From assembly GCF_900019265.1 (NCBI RefSeq), contig NZ_CYGX02000025.1, forward strand, positions 62,977 to 126,976: a stretch of DNA of 64,000 nucleotides, in the 5' to 3' direction. Below are positions 10,007 through 18,579 of this stretch, one piece after another (within the stretch, counting starts at the first letter, position 1; the number at the start of each line of letters is the position of its first letter). Source of the DNA: Paraburkholderia ribeironis. GTDB lineage: Bacteria; Pseudomonadota; Gammaproteobacteria; Burkholderiales; Burkholderiaceae. A program made the translations under genes and the position numbers. The notes under the pieces are model-generated. The model was given only the letters and a program-made list of their open reading frames with translations. It was not told where the DNA came from and did no database searches.

Positions 10007-10705
10007 ATGACCAATGCCGATCCCCACGAACTACAGAAATTCAGCGACCTTGCGCATCGGTGGTGGGACCCAAACGCCGAATTCAAGCCGCTGCACGAAC
10101 TCAATCCGATCCGTTTGGGCTGGATCGACGCCCATGCGCATCTCGCAGGCAAGCACGTGCTTGATATCGGCTGCGGCGGGGGCATTCTGTCCGAATCGAT
10201 GGCCGGACTCGGTGCGCACGTGAAGGGGATCGACCTGTCGACACAGGCGCTCGGCGTCGCCGATCTTCACAGCCTTGAAAGTGGTGTAACCGTCGATTAC
10301 GAAGAAATCGCAGCGGAGGCGCTCGCCGCCCGCGAGCCGGGCGCCTCCGACGTGGTCACCTGCATGGAAATGCTCGAACACGTGCCCAAGCCGGCCGCCA
10401 TCGTCGAGGCATGCAAGACGCTCGTGAAGCCTGGCGGCTGGGTGTTCTTTTCGACGCTGAACCGCAATGTCAAGTCGTACCTGCTCGCGGTGATCGGCGC
10501 CGAATACATCGCGCGGATGCTGCCCAAGGGGACGCACGACTACGCGCGCTTCATTCGTCCGTCGGAACTGGCGGGCTTCGTGCGCGCCGCCGACCTGCGC
10601 ACAGCCGATATCAAAGGCATCGTCTACAATCCACTCAGCAAGCATTTCACGCTGTCGGCCGACACGAGTGTGAACTACATGCTCGCCTGCCGCCGCGACG
10701 CCTGA
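10007..10705 (+). CDS. ubiG: ubiquinone biosynthesis O-methyltransferase
   Basis: SAM-dependent methyltransferase that carries out both O-methylation steps of ubiquinone synthesis. The protein is 232 aa, normal for UbiG. The N-terminus has the UbiG-specific [18 protein letters not shown] block (residues about 17-34), followed by SAM motif [17 protein letters not shown] and the FFSTLNRN segment. It lies 25 bp upstream of gph on the same strand, a pairing conserved in many beta- and gammaproteobacteria. The start ATG at 10007 gives the usual N-terminus; the ribosome site (GAGGCAGC) is rather far upstream. Confidence 0.96.
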   Translation: MTNADPHELQKFSDLAHRWWDPNAEFKPLHELNPIRLGWIDAHAHLAGKHVLDIGCGGGILSESMAGLGAHVKGIDLSTQALGVADLHSLESGVTVDYEEIAAEALAAREPGASDVVTCMEMLEHVPKPAAIVEACKTLVKPGGWVFFSTLNRNVKSYLLAVIGAEYIARMLPKGTHDYARFIRPSELAGFVRAADLRTADIKGIVYNPLSKHFTLSADTSVNYMLACRRDA

Positions 10706-10730
10706 TGCGCTCCGCCGGACCCATCGAACT

Positions 10731-11444
10731 ATGAGCGACCCCACTGCCCTGCCCCAACGCGAAGACCACGACGATGCAATCGGTCTCTGCCTGGCGGTGC
10801 TTTTCGACCTCGACGGCACGCTAGCCGACACGGCGCCCGATCTCGCGGCCGCCGTCAACAAGATGCGTCACGACCGCGGACTGAAGATGGTGCCGCTCGA
10901 AGACCTGCGCCCGCTCGCATCTGCGGGAGCACGCGGGCTGATTGGCGGGGCGTTTGGCATCGGCCCGGATAATCCCGAGTACCCGTCGATGCGCGATGAG
11001 TTTCTCGCCAACTACGAAGCGGATCTGTGCATCGAGACCACGCTGTTCCCCGGCATCCCCGAAGTGCTCGACGAGCTCGACGCACGTGGCGTGCGCTGGG
11101 GCATCGTCACGAACAAGGTCACGCGGCTCACCGAACCGCTGGTCGCGCAACTCGGCCTCGAGGAGCGCGCGCGCTGCGTCGTGAGCGGCGATACCACTGC
11201 GCACTCGAAACCGCACCCGGCGCCTTTGCTGCACGCGGCCCGCGAACTGGGCGTGGTGCCGGAGCGCGTCGTCTACATTGGCGACGATCTGCGCGACGTA
11301 CAAGCGGGCTTCGCTGCCGGCATGAGAACCGTGGCAGCCGCGTACGGCTATTGCGGCAACGATATCCCGCCGACGCAATGGCACGCGCAGCACATCGTCC
11401 AGTCGCCGGCCGAGCTGCAAACGCTGCTGCGCGACCTCGGCTGA
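10731..11444 (+). CDS. gph: phosphoglycolate phosphatase, HAD family
   Basis: HAD hydrolase that removes 2-phosphoglycolate. The 237-residue protein shows all four HAD motifs: FDLDGTLADT (nucleophile Asp and acid Asp), VTNK, the lysine of SKPHPAPLLHAA, and YIGDDLRDVQAG. A short 20-residue extension precedes motif I. It follows ubiG by 25 bp in a likely two-gene operon and precedes ssrA. A broader HAD substrate range is possible, but the ubiG neighbour supports Gph. Confidence 0.9.
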   Translation: MSDPTALPQREDHDDAIGLCLAVLFDLDGTLADTAPDLAAAVNKMRHDRGLKMVPLEDLRPLASAGARGLIGGAFGIGPDNPEYPSMRDEFLANYEADLCIETTLFPGIPEVLDELDARGVRWGIVTNKVTRLTEPLVAQLGLEERARCVVSGDTTAHSKPHPAPLLHAARELGVVPERVVYIGDDLRDVQAGFAAGMRTVAAAYGYCGNDIPPTQWHAQHIVQSPAELQTLLRDLG

Positions 11445-11526
11445 AGACACCCGGTCGGGCACGACAGCGCGACGCGACACCGCGGCAAGCAGACCAATGA
11501 GCCAGGACGCGGACATCAATCTACTG

Positions 11527-11532
11527 TAAAAT
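11527..11532 (+). promoter_or_regulatory. possible -10 box of ssrA
   Basis: TAAAAT, preceded at 17 bp by AGGACG, which matches only the GAC core of a sigma70 -35. It would start transcription about 30 nt before the mature tmRNA 5' end, consistent with a precursor trimmed by RNase P. Confidence 0.45.
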
Positions 11533-11567
11533 GAACCTTGGCTCAGAAACTTTGAGCAACGAACCGC

Positions 11568-11937
11568 GGGGGCGACCTGGTTTCGACAGGGGTTGCGAAG
11601 CGGCTAGGGCATGTCGAGGACCCGTCACCTCGTTAATCAATGGGAAAAACGTAACTGCAAACGACGATACGTTCGCACTGGCAGCCTAAGGGCCGCCGTC
11701 CTCTGCCTAGTTCACTGACGGGCTAGTGTCGCAAGACCGGTAGCAATACCGACAGAGGTCATATACGTCAGTTAAGCCTTGACGGCGTCACGACGTCCGG
11801 GTCGAAAATCAAGTGAATCGCCGTAGCGCAGCGTGTTCGTCCGCGTCGCTGCGGTTAAATCAAAAGACAGAACTAAACATGTAGAACTGGTCGTAGAGTG
11901 CTTCTGGACGCGGGTTCGATTCCCGCCGCCTCCACCA
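11568..11937 (+). ncRNA. ssrA: transfer-messenger RNA (tmRNA), one-piece type
   Basis: tmRNA rescues stalled ribosomes with SmpB and tags the unfinished protein for proteolysis. The 5' end GGGGGCG pairs with CGCCTCC before the terminal ACCA, forming the alanine-type acceptor stem; the T arm reads GCGGGTTCGATTCCCGC. The tag reading frame is 11657-11689 and encodes ANDDTFALAA followed by TAA, the expected resume-codon peptide ending in ALAA. It is a continuous molecule, not the permuted two-piece form. It lies downstream of gph and convergent with the export operon starting at 12023. The 3' end of ssrA is a classic integration site for islands, but I found no duplicated 3' end in the window. 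Confidence 0.96.
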
Positions 11938-11960
11938 ACACCGTGCAAACAGCCGTGTTT

Positions 11961-12001
11961 ATAAAAAAACCCCGAAAGCGTCACGCTCTCGGGGTTTTTT
12001 G
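11961..12001. terminator. bidirectional terminator between ssrA and the export operon
   Basis: Stem AACCCCGAAAGCG / CGCTCTCGGGGTT with loop TCA and one mismatch, flanked by an A-run on the left and a T-run on the right. It can end ssrA transcription on the plus strand and the tolC-like operon on the minus strand (22 bp after its last stop). Confidence 0.85.
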
Positions 12002-12022
12002 TTGCCGGCTCAACCACACTCT

Positions 12023-13498
12023 TCAGCGCGCCGCCGCAAGCGCCTTCTGCTGAGCAAGGCGCAGGGCTTCGATTGGGCTCATCACCGGCGGACCGGCGCT
12101 TTCCTCTGTGTGCCGCACGTCTTCACCCGCGACGGTCCGGTCATTTCCAACCAGGGCCTGGCGGTCTCCGCTAACGTCCCGCCGCTGTTGCGTGCCCGCC
12201 AGCAGCCCGTTCACCCGCGCGATCTCGCCAAGGTCCAATGTTGCGGTTGCGGCTTTGAGCTGCAGCAAAGCCACAATCGCCGTATAACGCGCCCGAATCA
12301 GATCGCGCCGATTCGCGTAAAAGGAATCGGCCGCCCGCAATACATCGGTACTCGTGCGACTGCCCACCTTGTAGCCCATTTGCGTGGCGACCAGTGCTGC
12401 GCGCGACGTCTGCGCGAGGCGCATCAGCGCGACGATTCGCGCAACACTGTCATGAAAGCGCGACCAGTTTTCCCGTGCGGTTGCGCCCGCCACTCGCGTG
12501 GCGCCGAGCAGTTCGTCCTGCGCTTTGTCTTCGAGCGCATGCGCTTCGTCGATGATCGCGTCCGTCTCGCCGCCCTCGAAAATCGGAATCGTGACCGACA
12601 GCATCGCCGTCGTGGTCGTCGTCGGACGCGAGTAGCCGGAGGCCGCCCCAGCGGGCGTATGGCTCGCGGTCAGATTCACGACCGGCAGATTTCTGGCCCG
12701 CGCCTTCTGCACGTCGAACTCCGCAATCCGTTGGTCGATCTGCTTCAACTGCACCAGATAGTCGTGCGACTCGGCTTGCGCGGCCCAGCTTTCGCGGTCG
12801 TCGGGGCTCAGGCGCGGCATTAGTGCGCCATCCGACAGCCGCGCGAGCCCCGCGAACCGTTGGCCAGTGATCTGCTCCAGCGACAACCGCCGCAGTTGCA
12901 AATCGCTGCGGGCATCCTGCTGCTGCAACTGGCCCTGTTCGTATGCCGCGGCGGCTTCCTGCAAGTCGATCACGGTTGCCTCGCCAGCCGCCTGCCTCAG
13001 CTTCAGTTGGGCCATATGCTGTTGCATCGCAGCCGTGTAGTCGTCGGCTCGCGCCAGTTCGTCTTCGGCGGCGAGTTCGTCGAAGTACGCACGCACTGTT
13101 TGCAGCATCACCGATTGCTGTGCGCGCGCTTCGTCGAGCACGCCGCGAGCGCCGACAAGATCGGCCTGCCGGTAAGCCGTCCAGCGCCCCCAATCGAACA
13201 CCGGTTGCGTCAGCGTGACAGTCCAGCCGTTCTGCCAGTAACTGTTGCGCGGAAAGCCGTCGATGGCCATGCTGTTATAAGCACGCCCCCAGCCGCCCGC
13301 GATTTGCGGCAACAACGCCGCACGCGCCTTCGGCGCCGCTTGCCGCGCGGCTCTGGCGCCCGCACGTGACGCGGCCAGATCCGCGTCGTGGTCAATTGCC
13401 TGCGCGACGACCGTGAGCAGATCGACCGCTGTCGCGGCGCCCGCGTGAGCGATGCATGCGAGCGCGATCAGCAGGTGTAGCAACGCGCGTCTAGCCAT
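12023..13498 (-). CDS. TolC-family outer membrane channel of the C39 export operon
   Basis: A 491-residue outer membrane efflux protein. It has a signal peptide (ARRALLHLLIALACIAHAGAA after the initiator) and two OEP-type helical repeats: WTVTLTQPVFDWGRW near residue 105 and AMLSVTIPIFEGGETD near residue 310, the usual two beta-hairpin segments of TolC. TolC trimers form the exit duct of type I secretion. The ATG at 13498 overlaps the end of the ABC exporter gene by 8 bp, so the two are translationally coupled. It is the last gene of the five-gene operon 18016-12023, which fixes its role as outlet for the peptide exporter rather than general drug efflux (inference from context). Confidence 0.88.
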   Translation of the reverse strand: MARRALLHLLIALACIAHAGAATAVDLLTVVAQAIDHDADLAASRAGARAARQAAPKARAALLPQIAGGWGRAYNSMAIDGFPRNSYWQNGWTVTLTQPVFDWGRWTAYRQADLVGARGVLDEARAQQSVMLQTVRAYFDELAAEDELARADDYTAAMQQHMAQLKLRQAAGEATVIDLQEAAAAYEQGQLQQQDARSDLQLRRLSLEQITGQRFAGLARLSDGALMPRLSPDDRESWAAQAESHDYLVQLKQIDQRIAEFDVQKARARNLPVVNLTASHTPAGAASGYSRPTTTTTAMLSVTIPIFEGGETDAIIDEAHALEDKAQDELLGATRVAGATARENWSRFHDSVARIVALMRLAQTSRAALVATQMGYKVGSRTSTDVLRAADSFYANRRDLIRARYTAIVALLQLKAATATLDLGEIARVNGLLAGTQQRRDVSGDRQALVGNDRTVAGEDVRHTEESAGPPVMSPIEALRLAQQKALAAAR

Positions 13499-15593
13499 CG
13501 ACCACCGCCTCGGCGCGCGCCTCGCACAACAATGCACCGTCGACCAGTCGATAGCGCGTGTCGAATGCCGCCGCGAGCGACATGTCGTGCGTAATCACGA
13601 CGACAGTGCGCTCGATACGCTGCAGCAACGCCACGATATGCCGCACCGACGCGGGATCGAGATTCGACGTCGGTTCGTCGAGCAACAGCAGTTCACGTTG
13701 CTGATATAGCGCACGCGCGAGCAGCAGACGTTGCCGCTGACCAGCGGAAATATTCGCGATCGTGTCGCTGATCACCGTGCGGGTGCGCATCGGCAAGCGC
13801 ATCACGTCGGGCAGCAGACCGACGGCGTCGAGCAGCGCATGAATGCGCGCTTCGTCGGCATTGCCGGCGAACAATGACACGTTGTCCGCTATGGAGCCGT
13901 GCAGGATCAGATCGCCCTGCCGCATATGCACGGCGTGGCGGCGGATTTCATCGACGGCGAGATTCGGCCACGCGATGCCGTTCAACGTGATCCCCCCTTC
14001 CTGAAGCGGTTCGGCGGCCGCGAGCAGCTTGAACAGCGTGGACTTGCCGCTCCCCGACGCGCCAGTGATCACGATCTTGTCGCCCTTGCGAATCACGATG
14101 TTCGCACTCCTGAGCACCGGCTGATCCGACACGCCGTAGCGGAACGTGACGTCGCGCACGTCGATGCGCTCGAAGCTTCGCACTTCGACGGTCTTATGCG
14201 CATCGCCCGGCGGCGTGTAGCGCTCCGCCTCGCCATCGACGATGTCGCCGACCCGCGCGACCGGCACGCTCAGCATGAAATACTGGAACGCCGCGTTGAT
14301 CGAACGCGCAAAGCGCTCCGACAGCAACGACTTGTAGATCAGAAACGAATAGAACACGCCAACCGAGATCGCGCCGCCCAACATCAGGCGCGCGGCGAAC
14401 CATGTGACCGCGATCATGTCCGCATAGTCGACGAGCTTCAGGATCGCGTCGCGCGCGCTGCCGAGGCGGCTGTTGTGCACGACCGCCGCGAAGTACGCCC
14501 GGTACTTCGCCATGAAGATCGCGGTGCGCCGCGTCTCGCCCTGCGACAGCTTGATCAGCGACGCGCCGCGGATCGTCTCGATCAGCAGGTCGTCGCAGCG
14601 TGCCGATTCTTCCAGCACGAGTGCGTGCGTGTCGCGCATCCGCGAAAAGAGCGCAAACGACACCGCGACGTACAGCACGAAAATCAGCAACGCGATCAGC
14701 GTCAGTTGCGGGCTCTGCACCAGCATCAACGCGAGCGCGAGCATGCCGACGACGAGGTCGATTCCGAGCGCAATCGTCGTACGCGTGGCGTACACGCTGA
14801 TCTCGTCCTGCGCCTTCACACGCGCAAACAGATCGCCGACGTGACGTTTCTCGAAGTACGGAATCGGATTGCTCAACAGCTTTGCCAGCAAGCCCTCGGT
14901 CAGGTTCATCTGCACGAGTCCGTGCAGCAGTTCGACGAGGTAGGTCTGGATGTACTGACTCAGCGCGCCGACGATGAAAATGCCGGCAAACGTCAGCGCC
15001 AGCACGTTGAGCAGATTGAGGTTGTCAGCGGCGACCACGTCGTCGAGCACCAGATTGCCGAGGTACGGCATCGCGAGAATCGCGAACTGGCTGCCAAGTG
15101 CAATGAACATGACCTTGGCGATCTGCGCGTTGAGCTGCGGATTCAGCGCGCGCACCCGCGCGAGTGCCGCCGGCACCCGCGACTTGTTGTCGATACGCGG
15201 CATCGCGAGCGTCGGCGCGCATTCGAGCAGATAGCCAGACACGTTGGCGGCGAAGGTGTCCATCGAGATGCGTCGCCGGCCGGTGGCCGGGTCGATCACC
15301 TGCACGTAACCGCGCCCGCATTTCTCGAACACGACGAAATGGGCACCGCCGAAGTGCAGGATCGAACCGCGCTTGACGCTCGCAAGATCGCCGCTGCCGA
15401 ACCGATAGGCCTGCACCGCAAGCCCGTATTCGACGGCGACGTCGTACAGGTCCATCAGTGTCAAACCGTTGGCCGAAATCGGCCTGAACGCCTGCAACTC
15501 GCGCACTTCGGTCGCGCGGCCGAAGTGCGACAGCACCATCGCCAGACAGGCATAACCGCACTCGGCGACTTCGTTCTGATAGATCGCTCGCAT
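13491..15593 (-). CDS. peptidase-containing ABC exporter (C39 bacteriocin-type)
   Basis: A 700-residue ABC exporter that would cut a double-glycine leader and pump the product across the inner membrane. Domains in order: C39 cysteine peptidase (residues 1-130) with Gln6, catalytic Cys12 in ECGYACLAM, His85 in AHFVVFEK and Asp101 in IDPATG, so the catalytic set is complete; a six-helix transmembrane domain (about 160-430); an ATPase domain with Walker A GASGSGKST, a slightly off-consensus signature ISAGQRQR, Walker B LLLLDEPTSNLD and the H-loop VVITHD. The ATG at 15593 gives the standard C39 start. The HlyD-type gene just upstream reads on into it out of frame. Closest functional models are CvaB-like microcin exporters. 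Confidence 0.92.
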   Translation of the reverse strand: MRAIYQNEVAECGYACLAMVLSHFGRATEVRELQAFRPISANGLTLMDLYDVAVEYGLAVQAYRFGSGDLASVKRGSILHFGGAHFVVFEKCGRGYVQVIDPATGRRRISMDTFAANVSGYLLECAPTLAMPRIDNKSRVPAALARVRALNPQLNAQIAKVMFIALGSQFAILAMPYLGNLVLDDVVAADNLNLLNVLALTFAGIFIVGALSQYIQTYLVELLHGLVQMNLTEGLLAKLLSNPIPYFEKRHVGDLFARVKAQDEISVYATRTTIALGIDLVVGMLALALMLVQSPQLTLIALLIFVLYVAVSFALFSRMRDTHALVLEESARCDDLLIETIRGASLIKLSQGETRRTAIFMAKYRAYFAAVVHNSRLGSARDAILKLVDYADMIAVTWFAARLMLGGAISVGVFYSFLIYKSLLSERFARSINAAFQYFMLSVPVARVGDIVDGEAERYTPPGDAHKTVEVRSFERIDVRDVTFRYGVSDQPVLRSANIVIRKGDKIVITGASGSGKSTLFKLLAAAEPLQEGGITLNGIAWPNLAVDEIRRHAVHMRQGDLILHGSIADNVSLFAGNADEARIHALLDAVGLLPDVMRLPMRTRTVISDTIANISAGQRQRLLLARALYQQRELLLLDEPTSNLDPASVRHIVALLQRIERTVVVITHDMSLAAAFDTRYRLVDGALLCEARAEAVVDG

Positions 15594-16788
15594 CGTCAAC
15601 TCTGAGCATGCGGAACAGCGGCGCGAGCACCCATTCGGCGATGGTGCGGCGCTCGATCGCGATACTCGCCGTTGCGGCCATGCCGGGCAGGATGTCGAAA
15701 CGTTGCCGCTCGAAGTTGAACGTGTTGCCGCCCAGTGTGGCCCACGCCATATAGTCGCCGTCGGGATTGCCCGGCTCCGACGCGCCGGACGGCGACATCG
15801 CCGAGCGCACAGTGGTGCGGGAAATCGAATCGATGCGGGCGGGGTAGCTGCCGAATTTCGCGTACGGAAACGCATCGAACTTGAGGCGCACGATCTGCCC
15901 TTCGCGAACGAAGCCGCGCCGGCGCGACGGAATGCGCAGCGCGGCACGCAGCGCGCCCTTCTCGCCGGTCGATATGACGAGCGCGACATCGTCCGGCGCG
16001 AGCGTGCGCCCTGGCACCAGGCCGGAATAGGTCACCACCCCGGCCTTCGGCGCGGAAATCGTCGCGTCCTGGCGGGTCTGCTCGAAACGCCTGCGTATGT
16101 CCTGCAGCTCACGTGCGTGACGCGCGTCCAGTTCATTGAGTTGCGCGCCGAGTCCCGTTAGCGTGCCGATCGCCGCCCCCAGGTCCGCGCTCAACTGCTG
16201 ACGACGTGCTGCGCTTTGCGCCAGCGCGACTTTCGCCTGATGCGTATCGGCGCTAGCCTGCTCGATGCGCTCGGCGGTCACGTACCCGGCGACCGACTCC
16301 AGCCGCGCCAGCTTGCGGCCGGCTTCGTCGGACAGCGCGCGGTTCTGGACCAATTGCTCGTCGAGCGCGGACCTCTCCGCGCGACGGCTTTGCGCGGCGA
16401 GCCGCGCGGCGTTCAGTTGCGCGCTCAGGTCGGCCTTGCGCTGAAGGTATTGCGCATCGCTCGTACGAATCTGTTCGTCGCGATCATGTTCGTCGAAAGC
16501 CTGGCGTTGCAGGCCGTTGCTCGCGAGCGAGAGATCGCGCTCGAGGCGAAATAGCGGCGCGCCTCGAGCGACGTGCGTGGACCGGCTCACATAAATGTCC
16601 GACACGAGGCCGCTCAGCCCTTGAATCTTGATCTCGGCCGGCGAAACGATTTCGGCGTGCACGTCCTGCTTCAGTTCGACGTCGTGGAAGAACGCGAACA
16701 CGATCGCGACGCTCACGAGCGCGGAGGTCGTGTACGCAATCCAGCGCCATGAGACATCGCTGAACTGGGGGAAATTGATGGGTTCCAT
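15025..16788 (-). CDS. HlyD-family membrane fusion (adaptor) protein with an out-of-frame overrun
   Basis: Periplasmic adaptor linking the C39 ABC exporter to the TolC-like channel. The recognisable part is about 400 residues: cytoplasmic N-terminus, one membrane helix (about 17-35), a lipoyl half-domain with QGLSGLVSDIYVSRSTHV, a long coiled coil (about 90-240), the second half with SAPKAGVVTYSGLVPG, and a C-terminal barrel ending near EWVLAPLFRMLRV. Similar bacteriocin adaptors normally stop there. Here no stop occurs at the ABC start codon (15593) and the frame stays open for another 569 bp inside the ABC gene, adding about 189 Arg-rich residues that look like shadow coding. A TGA at the right place exists in another frame, so a small indel or a real read-on are both possible. 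The functional end is probably near 15590. Confidence 0.8.
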   Translation of the reverse strand: MEPINFPQFSDVSWRWIAYTTSALVSVAIVFAFFHDVELKQDVHAEIVSPAEIKIQGLSGLVSDIYVSRSTHVARGAPLFRLERDLSLASNGLQRQAFDEHDRDEQIRTSDAQYLQRKADLSAQLNAARLAAQSRRAERSALDEQLVQNRALSDEAGRKLARLESVAGYVTAERIEQASADTHQAKVALAQSAARRQQLSADLGAAIGTLTGLGAQLNELDARHARELQDIRRRFEQTRQDATISAPKAGVVTYSGLVPGRTLAPDDVALVISTGEKGALRAALRIPSRRRGFVREGQIVRLKFDAFPYAKFGSYPARIDSISRTTVRSAMSPSGASEPGNPDGDYMAWATLGGNTFNFERQRFDILPGMAATASIAIERRTIAEWVLAPLFRMLRVDDASDLSERSRRVRLCLSGDGAVALRPRDRSARVAGVQADFGQRFDTDGPVRRRRRIRACGAGLSVRQRRSCERQARFDPALRRCPFRRVREMRARLRAGDRPGHRPATHLDGHLRRQRVWLSARMRADARDAAYRQQVAGAGGTRAGARAESAAQRADRQGHVHCTWQPVRDSRDAVPRQSGARRRGRR

Positions 16789-16882
16789 AGCGTGATTGCT
16801 GCCGGATGCCTGCTAGCGTCGGGGCAGTCCGCCTGACGCGGACGTAGTGCCCCCGCGGCTGCCTTGCCGGGCGGATAAATGT

Positions 16883-17836
16883 CTAGCGGACCGGCGCGAA
16901 CGCGTACATGGACGGATGCCCCGCGACGAGCCAGTCTGGGTAGTTGTCGATCATTGCCGTTTCGATACACCTCGCAAGCCGCTGCGGCGCGTTGGGCTCG
17001 GCGAGCGGCAATGGCTCGAACAGTTCGGCACTGAACCGACCTTGCCGGAAACGTAGATAGAACGGCAGCAACGTCGCATTGAACGGGGCACCCAGCCGGA
17101 ACACGCCGTTGTGAATGCGCGCGTTGCGTCCCAATATCGAAACGCTGACCGTCTCCATCGGGTAGCGGTACAGCGTGAACGGCGGCACGTCGGCAAACAG
17201 CACCGCGACGCCGTTGCGCCTCAACGTCCGTGCAACACGCAAGCCAAGCCCGTTGCGATCGTCGTCGCCATAGGTGTAAAGCACGGTCACGCTGGGAATC
17301 AGCGTCTGGTCTTCGCCGTACATATCGCGCGGCACGCCGGACACCACCGAAATCGATTCGAGCCCAAGGACTTCCCGCAACGCATCGATCACATAAATGT
17401 TCGCGTATTGCGATACATAGTGAAACGGCGACACGATCACCGGACGCCCCGGCACCTCGGCCTGCAGTTGCCGGATGCGTGACGCAAGCGCGGCTGCGAT
17501 GCCTTCCAGGTCCGGCCACACTTCACTGCCACGAGACAGCCGGCCGTAATAGATCCGCTGATCGATCAGGCTTTCACGCAAGCTGCAGGATGCAACGCGG
17601 CTGGTGTTGAGCGTGGCGAGCCCAAGTACGTCGCGGCCGATCTCACAGCGCGAGATGCCGCTCCAGCGCGTGCGCGCGTCGACGAGGCTGCGGACTTTCC
17701 ATATGACAGCGGCGCATGGTTCGATTGCCGATGCCGGCATACGCGCTATCAACTCGCCTTGCAGTCTGCCCATTGCACGCTCAAAGCCGTTGCGCAGCGA
17801 AGCCAGCATGACCGACGCGGCGGCCCACGACCTCAT
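16883..17836 (-). CDS. LpxL/HtrB-like lysophospholipid acyltransferase superfamily protein in the export operon
   Basis: A 317-residue protein that I assign to the LPLAT (LpxL/HtrB) superfamily from its second half: GVAVLFADVPPF, VSVSILGRNARIHNGVFRLGA, ATLLPFYLRF and FSAELFEPLPL follow the order and spacing of the lipid A acyltransferases, ending in a helix before NYPDWL. The usual catalytic HX4(D/E) motif is not clean: the equivalent position reads FHYVSQYANIY (near residue 140), so His is kept but the acidic residue is not obvious. No clear N-terminal membrane anchor is seen. The ATG at 17836 has GGAG 7 nt upstream. It lies between the double-glycine peptide gene and the adaptor gene, so acylation of the exported peptide or of a membrane lipid tied to export or immunity is a reasonable guess (inference only). 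Confidence 0.62.
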   Translation of the reverse strand: MRSWAAASVMLASLRNGFERAMGRLQGELIARMPASAIEPCAAVIWKVRSLVDARTRWSGISRCEIGRDVLGLATLNTSRVASCSLRESLIDQRIYYGRLSRGSEVWPDLEGIAAALASRIRQLQAEVPGRPVIVSPFHYVSQYANIYVIDALREVLGLESISVVSGVPRDMYGEDQTLIPSVTVLYTYGDDDRNGLGLRVARTLRRNGVAVLFADVPPFTLYRYPMETVSVSILGRNARIHNGVFRLGAPFNATLLPFYLRFRQGRFSAELFEPLPLAEPNAPQRLARCIETAMIDNYPDWLVAGHPSMYAFAPVR

Positions 17837-17905
17837 GTTTCACTCCACGTTGATGCTATGAACCGGGGCTGCCCATTGCGAGGCATTCCCCGGCACGCCA
17901 GATTA

Positions 17906-18016
17906 TTACGCCTTCACGACCGGCTGAGCTGCCGGCGGCTGTGTTGTGTTGGTAGTCTTGCAGCAGCCACCTGCAACAGCGGATTTAGCCAGTTCAGCGC
18001 GATTGATTTTCTGCAT
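17906..18016 (-). CDS. double-glycine leader peptide, candidate secreted RiPP or bacteriocin precursor
   Basis: A 36-codon gene too short for standard gene calls. The leader MQKINRAELAKSAVAGG has the features of C39 substrates: an amphipathic helix with EL, hydrophobic residue at -4, and GG at -2/-1. Cleavage would release a 19-residue core that begins Cys-Cys-Lys, continues with Thr/Asn (KTTNTT), then a Pro/Ala segment (QPPAAQPVVKA). The ATG at 18016 has AAGGTG 7 nt upstream. It is the first gene of the operon whose other members are an acyltransferase-like protein, an adaptor, a C39 exporter with intact catalytic residues, and a TolC-like channel, 69 bp before the second gene. The core is shorter than known class II microcins and starts with two cysteines, which could be lipidated, paired or metal-binding. 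I do not recognise its family. Confidence 0.72.
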   Translation of the reverse strand: MQKINRAELAKSAVAGGCCKTTNTTQPPAAQPVVKA

Positions 18017-18046
18017 TTAATACACCTTTTTAGTGATTGAACAAAA

Positions 18047-18062
18047 TTGGCTTGCGAGCCAA
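18047..18062. promoter_or_regulatory. inverted repeat upstream of the peptide gene, possible operator
   Basis: TTGGCT-TGCG-AGCCAA, a 6-bp perfect inverted repeat with a 4-nt centre, 31 bp upstream of the peptide start codon. It is well placed to be an operator or a small leader hairpin. No regulator gene is adjacent. Confidence 0.45.
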
Positions 18063-18579
18063 TACCCCGTCTCGTCAAGCGACAAGGATATTAGCATCGG
18101 GAATTTTTAATAGAGCGTTGTTTGCGTTATTTTACACTTCTGCCTTATATTAAAAATCATCACCAGAATTGAATCAACACAAACCCACGCACGTTTTCAA
18201 TATCGCACACTGCCCGCGCTCCGAAGCCCATGACTCGCCCATCGAGCCGCCAATTCCGTTGATATTTCTACCAGTCCAGACGATTTTATGACTTCATTTA
18301 CCCTCAGTCGCGCGAGAGACAACACAAAATCCGATCATAAAAAAGTCAAAATTCACGTCACTATAAAAAGAAACTTCCGAATATTAATCTGAAAATTCCG
18401 ATTAATCAGAAGCGGAACAGGCAAGCCCATCACTAAAATCGCCGCAACGTAATGCAAAGCACTTTGAAATCCGGCAACGCGATGCACATCGCATCATGAA
18501 ATCGTCCCCGACACGCGGAATATCGGGTCGCACTGATCCGTTTATTGCTCGCACAAGAAACACGAAACCCCGAACCACC

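Noticed and set aside
18181..18250. A 22-codon frame with several cysteines on the minus strand (MGESWAS...) as a second peptide precursor
   Set aside because: No ribosome site and no GG leader; considered because of the neighbouring peptide operon but not supported.
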